A program made the position numbers and the translations under genes. Shown piece by piece: positions 59,903 to 64,000 of a stretch of DNA of 64,000 nt. Source of the stretch: Cupriavidus consociatus (GTDB lineage: Bacteria > Pseudomonadota > Gammaproteobacteria > Burkholderiales > Burkholderiaceae). The stretch spans positions 1 to 64,000 of the forward strand of contig NZ_JAGIQA010000007.1 in assembly GCF_017814975.1 (NCBI RefSeq), written 5' to 3'. The notes under the pieces are model-generated. The model saw only the letters and a program-made list of their open reading frames with translations. It ran no database searches and was not told the DNA's origin. How positions within the stretch are numbered: position 1 is the stretch's first letter; every line of letters starts with the position of its first letter.

Positions 59903-59921
59903 TTGTAACACCTCGGTACAA
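59903..59921. promoter_or_regulatory. TTGTA-N9-TACAA motif upstream of the LpxL-type gene
   Basis: A perfect five-base dyad in a region of 352 bases without a gene. Its reverse complement, with CGAGGTGTTACAA, resembles the CTTACAAC-GGTAAG sites at 51358 and 56017. It is about 260 bases before the start codon. Confidence 0.35.
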
Positions 59922-60181
59922 GCCAGCGTGGCGCAACGTGCTACAGTGCGCCCTCGCACCGGGACAGCGCAACTGCACGCTATCGCCCAGGTCCGACCTT
60001 TCCGACGCGCACACCGTGCGCGCCAGGTGTTGCCCATCGACGTGCCGGGCCGCCAGCCATCGCTCTTGCCGACCGCGCGCGCCCCGCCCGCCCTCGTCCG
60101 CCACCTGTCGTGGCGCCCAATCATTGCTGTGCAGCCGCGCGCCGGGACGCCGCGCTGCCGCCACCGCTCCACAGGATCCTC

Positions 60182-61060
60182 ATGACCCATCGGCTCTGGG
60201 CCGCACTCGTCGTCGCTGTCTTCAAGTTCTTTGCCGCGCTGCCTTACGGCGTGACCGCGCGCCTGGGAGACGGCATCGGCAAGCTGCTGTACCGGATACC
60301 CAGCCGCCGGCGCCGGATCGTACTGACCAACCTGGCCCTGTGCTTCCCGGACATGGATGAAGCCGCCCGGCATCAGCTGGCACGGCGCCATTTCGGCCAT
60401 GTGATGCGCAGCTACCTGGAGCGCGGCGTGCAGTGGTTCGGCAATGCAGAGCGGCTGGACAGGCTGATCGAACTGGACAGCCGCATCGACCTGGCGACCT
60501 GCAACGAGCAACCCACCATCTTCCTGGGCTTCCACTTCGTCGGCATCGAAGCCGGCTGCATGTTTTATTCGATCCGCCACCCGGTCGCGTCGCTGTACAC
60601 CAAGATGTCGAGCCCGATGCTCGAAGAGATCGCGCGCACGCAGCGCGGGCGCTTTGGCGCCGAGATGATTCCTCGCAGCGGCAGCGGCAAGCAGGTGGTG
60701 CGCACGCTGCGTGCCGGCTGCCCGGTGATGCTGGCGGCGGACATGGACTTCGGCCTGACCGATTCGGTGTTCGTGCCGTTCTTTGGCGTGCCGGCGTGCA
60801 CGCTGACGTCGGCCTCGCGGCTGGCCAGCATGACGGGCGCGCGCGTGGTGCCATTTACCACCGAAGTGCTGCCCGACTACCGGGGCTATCGCCTGCGCGT
60901 GTTCGATCCGCTGGAAGGCTTTCCGTCCGGCTCCGTGGAGGAGGATTCGCGCCGCATGAATGCTTTCCTGGAAAAGCAGATCGCGACCATGCCAGAGCAG
61001 TACTACTGGGTCCACCGCCGCTTCAAGAACCGGCCCGCCGGCATGGCGCCGGTGTACTGA
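60182..61060 (+). CDS. Lipid A biosynthesis acyltransferase, LpxL/HtrB type
   Basis: 292 residues. One N-terminal membrane anchor (WAALVVAVFKFFAALPYGV), the catalytic HX4E motif GFHFVGIEAG, and the family segments RRRIVLTNLALCFPDM, IPRSGSGKQVVRTLRAG and YYWVHRRFKNRP. These enzymes add a secondary acyl chain to Kdo2-lipid IVA at the inner membrane. ACAGGATCCTC precedes the ATG. An additional housekeeping copy is expected elsewhere in such genomes, so this may be a conditional paralogue. Confidence 0.9.
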   Translation: MTHRLWAALVVAVFKFFAALPYGVTARLGDGIGKLLYRIPSRRRRIVLTNLALCFPDMDEAARHQLARRHFGHVMRSYLERGVQWFGNAERLDRLIELDSRIDLATCNEQPTIFLGFHFVGIEAGCMFYSIRHPVASLYTKMSSPMLEEIARTQRGRFGAEMIPRSGSGKQVVRTLRAGCPVMLAADMDFGLTDSVFVPFFGVPACTLTSASRLASMTGARVVPFTTEVLPDYRGYRLRVFDPLEGFPSGSVEEDSRRMNAFLEKQIATMPEQYYWVHRRFKNRPAGMAPVY

Positions 61061-61067
61061 GCCGGCG

Positions 61068-61907
61068 CTAGCCGTCGCCGGCGCGCTGCCACGCCGACTG
61101 GATATCGTCCATCAGCCGCGCCAGCTTCGCCGCATAGCGGGCGTTGTCGCGCCTGCGCTCGCTGGCTGAATACGGGAAGCTGATATTCAGGCCATAGAGC
61201 TGTTGGTCGGGGCCATGGAAGGCTGCGCCCACCGCCAGCAGATGCCCTTGCTGGTAGGCGGCTGTACAGAAGCCGCGCTGCTGCGACTGCTCGATTGCCC
61301 GCAGCACGCGTGCGCGCATCTCCGGCCAGGCCCCTGCCTGCCGCGCCGCAATGCCTGCCAGCAGGTCTTCCCGCACGCTACCCGGCTGAGCCCCCAGCCA
61401 TGCCAGCCCGATCGATGTCAGCTCCATCGGCACGCGCGTGCCCGGCACCACGCGCCGCGTGCGCGAAACGCTGTCGCGGCTGTGCCGGATCGAGGCCAGG
61501 TACACCATGTCGAGCTTGTCGCCCACCGCCAACCCCACATTGACCTTGTCGGCCTCGGCCACCTTGCGCATCAGCGGCAGGGCGATATCCGCGGCGCGGT
61601 TGGCGTGGCGGAACGCATCGGCCAGGCTCAGCACCACCGGCGCGAGCCGATAGGCGCGTTCGTTGACGTCGTAGCGCAGGAAGCTGGCATCCACCAGCGA
61701 GCGCGTCAGCCGGCTGACCGTTGGCCGCGGCAGGCCGGTGCGCGCCGCCAGTTCGGCATTGGTCAGGCTGGTGGTCCCGACGCGGAAAGCCCGCAGCAGC
61801 ACCAGCCCCCGTTCCAGCGACTGGCTGCCTGCGGTGTCACGGGTAAAGCGGCCGGTCTGGTGGGTGACGCGGCGCGTCGACACTTCCTCCGGTGCTGTAT
61901 CGGCCAT
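61068..61907 (-). CDS. IclR family transcriptional regulator
   Basis: 279 residues. Winged helix at about 28-92 (SLERGLVLLRAFRVGTTSLT, AARTGLPRPTVSRLTRSL), then an effector domain (about 105-270) with RVPMELTSIGLAWLGA. Divergent from the enoyl-CoA hydratase/CoA-transferase genes, with an ATTTC/GAAAT dyad just before its start. Probably controls that catabolic unit. It ends only seven bases from the convergent LpxL-type gene. Confidence 0.9.
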   Translation of the reverse strand: MADTAPEEVSTRRVTHQTGRFTRDTAGSQSLERGLVLLRAFRVGTTSLTNAELAARTGLPRPTVSRLTRSLVDASFLRYDVNERAYRLAPVVLSLADAFRHANRAADIALPLMRKVAEADKVNVGLAVGDKLDMVYLASIRHSRDSVSRTRRVVPGTRVPMELTSIGLAWLGAQPGSVREDLLAGIAARQAGAWPEMRARVLRAIEQSQQRGFCTAAYQQGHLLAVGAAFHGPDQQLYGLNISFPYSASERRRDNARYAAKLARLMDDIQSAWQRAGDG

Positions 61908-61916
61908 CTCCGCATA

Positions 61917-61933
61917 ATTTCAGTAAGCGAAAT
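61917..61933. promoter_or_regulatory. Candidate IclR operator
   Basis: ATTTC-AGTAAGC-GAAAT, a perfect five-base inverted repeat ten bases from the IclR start and about 90 from the enoyl-CoA hydratase start. Similar in style to IclR/PcaR boxes (TTTC-GAAA halves). Inferred function. Confidence 0.5.
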
Positions 61934-62021
61934 CCGAGTATAGCGGCGAGGCGCCACTGCGCGAATACTGTGAGTTCCGCCGGCCCTTGTCGCCGGACCA
62001 CACTACAGAGGAGCGCCCCGC

Positions 62022-62792
62022 ATGTCATCCGCCGCCGATATCGAGCTCAGCCGCGACGGCCACGTCGCCCGCATCGTGCTGTCCCGTCCGCCGCACAACT
62101 TTGTCGATGCCGAGGTGATGCGCCGGCTCGCGGATACCCTGCTGGCGCTGGACGACGACGCCGGTTGCCGCGCCATCGTGCTGGCCTCCGGAGTCAGCGC
62201 CTTCTGCGCGGGCGCAGACTTCAGCGGCGCCGGCCAGGGCGAAGTCGCCAACGACCCGGCCAGCTTCTACGTGCATGCGATGAAGCTCTACCGCAACCGC
62301 AAGCCCATCGTCGCCGCGGTGGAAGGCGCCGCCATCGGCGCCGGGCTGGGCCTGGCACTGGTGGCCGACTTCCGCGTGACCTGCGCCGAGGCGCGCTTCA
62401 GTGCCAACTTCAACCGGCTCGGCTTCCACCCCGGCTTCGGCCTCAGCGTGACGCTGCCGCGGCTGGTCGGCGAGCAGCAGGCCGCACTGCTGTTCTACAC
62501 CGGCCGCCGCATCTCCGGCACCGACGCCGTCGCCATCGGCCTGGCCGACGAGCTGGTGGCCAAAGCTGAAGTCAGCGACCGCGCCATGACGCTGGCGCAG
62601 GAGATCGCTCACTCTGCGCCGCTGGCGGTGGAGACCACGCGCGCCACGCTGCGCGAAGGACTGGCCGACCGGATCGCCGAGGTCAACCAGCGCGAGCTGG
62701 CGATCCAGCGCGGGCAGTTTCGCAGCGAAGACTTCCGCGAGGGCGTGGCCGCGATGGCCGAACGCCGCACGCCGGTGTTCCACCGCCGCTAA
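62022..62792 (+). CDS. Enoyl-CoA hydratase/isomerase family protein
   Basis: 256 residues. Crotonase fold: ALDDDAGCRAIVLASGVSAF with CAGADF as the oxyanion-hole loop, then VEGAAIGAGLGLALVADFRV for the second oxyanion position, where a catalytic acid would follow. AGAGGAGCGCCCCGC precedes the ATG. The CoA transferase gene starts ten bases downstream, so the pair probably activates an acid to its CoA ester and hydrates or isomerises it. Substrate unknown. Confidence 0.9.
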   Translation: MSSAADIELSRDGHVARIVLSRPPHNFVDAEVMRRLADTLLALDDDAGCRAIVLASGVSAFCAGADFSGAGQGEVANDPASFYVHAMKLYRNRKPIVAAVEGAAIGAGLGLALVADFRVTCAEARFSANFNRLGFHPGFGLSVTLPRLVGEQQAALLFYTGRRISGTDAVAIGLADELVAKAEVSDRAMTLAQEIAHSAPLAVETTRATLREGLADRIAEVNQRELAIQRGQFRSEDFREGVAAMAERRTPVFHRR

Positions 62793-62802
62793 GGAGCCAA
62801 CC

Positions 62803-64000
62803 GTGCCTGGACAACACACCCATGCCACGCCCGCCGGCCCGCTCGACGGCATCCGCGTGCTGGACCTCACCGCGGTGGTGCTTGGCCCGCTGGCCACGCA
62901 GGTGCTGGCCGACTTTGGCGCCGACGTGATCAAGATCGAGGGACCAGAAGGCGACCTGATGCGCGCCAACGGCGTGTCACAGCACGCCGGCATGAGCTCG
63001 ATCTACCTGGCGCTGAACCGCAACAAGCGCTCGGTCGTGCTCGACCTGAAGACTTCCGAGGGCGCCGAAGCGCTGCGCGCGCTGATCGCCGGCGCCGACG
63101 TGCTGGTGCACAACATGCGCGTGGCGGCGATCGAGCGGCTGGGCTTTGGCTACGAGGCGGTCGCTCGCATCAATCCGCGCATCGTGTACTGCGTGGCGAC
63201 CGGCTTCGGCCAGGACGGCCCGCACCGCGACAAGCCCGCCTTCGACGACATCATCCAGGCCGGTTGCGGACTGGTGGCGCTGGGTGCCGGCAATGGCGAG
63301 CGGCCGGAATACGTGCCCAGCCTGATCGCCGACAAGACCACCGGGCTGGCGCTGGCCAACGCAGTGCTCGCCGCACTGCTGCATCGCGAACGCCATGGCG
63401 TGGGCCAGTCGGTCGAAGTGCCGATGCTGGAGACCATGGCCGCCTTCGTAATGACCGAGCACCTGGGCGGCCTGACCTTCGAGCCCGCGCCGGCCGGCGC
63501 GGGCTATGCGCGGCTGCTGCAGGGCGGCCGCCGCCCCGCGCCGACGCGCGATGGCTGGATTTGCGCGCTGCCCTATACCGAGCGGCACTGGCAAGCCTTC
63601 TTCCGCGCGGTCGGCCGCGACGACCTTGCCGACCGCTATGAAGTCGGCGACCGCGCGCAGCGCAATGCCAATATCCGCGCGCTGTATGGCCACCTGGCCG
63701 AACTGACGCCTGAGCGCGGTACCGACGAATGGATGGCGCTGTTCGAATCGCTCGACATCCCCGCCACGCCGATCTACGGGCTCGATGCGCTGGTCGATCA
63801 CCCACACCTGCAAGCCGTGGGCCTGTTCCAGGCCACGCAGCACCCCACCGAAGGCCCGCTGCGCGAAGTGCGCCCCGCCGCGCGCTTTTCAGCCACGCCG
63901 CTGTCGTTGCGCCGCCATGCACCGGCGCTGGGCGAACACACCGCCGAGGTGCTGCGGGAAGCCGGCATTACCCTGCCCGACGCACCTGCCGTCGTTCAGG
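62803..64000 (+). CDS. CaiB/BaiF-type CoA transferase, truncated by the window end
   Basis: The frame begins at GTG 62803 after AAGGAGCCAACC and stays open for 399 codons to the window edge, so the C-terminus is missing though little is likely to remain. Class III CoA-transferase features: LDGIRVLDLTAVVLGPLATQ, LADFGADVIKIEGP, LNRNKRSVVLDLKT and the catalytic Asp in SLIADKTTGLALANAV. Transfers CoA between organic acids. It is the second gene of the IclR-controlled unit. Confidence 0.9.
   Translation, partial: MPGQHTHATPAGPLDGIRVLDLTAVVLGPLATQVLADFGADVIKIEGPEGDLMRANGVSQHAGMSSIYLALNRNKRSVVLDLKTSEGAEALRALIAGADVLVHNMRVAAIERLGFGYEAVARINPRIVYCVATGFGQDGPHRDKPAFDDIIQAGCGLVALGAGNGERPEYVPSLIADKTTGLALANAVLAALLHRERHGVGQSVEVPMLETMAAFVMTEHLGGLTFEPAPAGAGYARLLQGGRRPAPTRDGWICALPYTERHWQAFFRAVGRDDLADRYEVGDRAQRNANIRALYGHLAELTPERGTDEWMALFESLDIPATPIYGLDALVDHPHLQAVGLFQATQHPTEGPLREVRPAARFSATPLSLRRHAPALGEHTAEVLREAGITLPDAPAVVQ

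Overview
High-GC DNA with long uninterrupted reading frames, dense short operons, many LysR/GntR/IclR/TetR regulators, Bug-type periplasmic receptors and CoA-based catabolism. This is the style of a Burkholderiaceae chromosome or megaplasmid, most likely Cupriavidus or a close relative. That assignment rests on gene content and protein resemblance recalled from memory, not on a search. No rRNA, tRNA, CRISPR array, integrase or complete insertion sequence was seen.

Layout. 1-2862: the end of a branched-chain acyl-CoA catabolic operon (acyl-CoA dehydrogenase, acyl-CoA synthetase) opposite a TetR regulator. 2959-4749: divergent SDR/LysR pair. 4961-7044: selenium-binding-protein/methanethiol-oxidase homologue overlapping a polytopic membrane protein. 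7079-9724: YcaC-like hydrolase, a 37-residue membrane peptide and galactarate dehydratase. 10071-17989: IclR-headed operon with a cyclase, two different orphan periplasmic receptors, a thiolase/DUF35 pair and an NDP-forming acyl-CoA synthetase; a perfect 54-base palindrome lies inside it. 18014-23926: NahR-like regulator and a four-component ring hydroxylase of salicylate 5-hydroxylase type, followed by an AAHS-family importer. 23957-27489: NodT outer-membrane factor, HlyD adaptor and DUF3302 protein with no pump gene. 28223-31794: LuxR-type response regulator and a large hybrid histidine kinase.

32206-34944: acyl-CoA dehydrogenase and SDR opposite a GntR regulator. 35270-43667: leftward group of fumarylacetoacetate-hydrolase family enzyme, two MFS transporters, amidase and class V (serine-glyoxylate type) aminotransferase, opposite a GntR regulator and an Asp/Glu-racemase family protein. 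44303-44596: small gene behind two LexA-type boxes. 44768-46617: tartronate-semialdehyde reductase and a DMT exporter, then a 160-base element with about 55-base inverted repeats between convergent genes. 46776-49696: two-component flavin monooxygenase pair and AraC regulator.

49785-61060: stress, envelope and small-protein region: entericidin lipoprotein, two DUF2188 proteins, PLD-VTT fusion, DUF1579 protein, flavodoxin, SDR, BON protein, orphan FlhC homologue and an LpxL-type acyltransferase. 61068-64000: IclR regulator, enoyl-CoA hydratase and a CoA transferase cut by the window edge.

No wholly new large system is obvious. The best leads are the SOS-controlled 97-residue gene (44303), the miniature inverted-repeat element (46617), the 54-base palindrome (14744), the mixed-lineage salicylate hydroxylase with its pump-less efflux neighbours, the thiolase/DUF35 pair lacking the usual catalytic cysteine, and a CTTAC/GTAAG-like motif shared by envelope genes.
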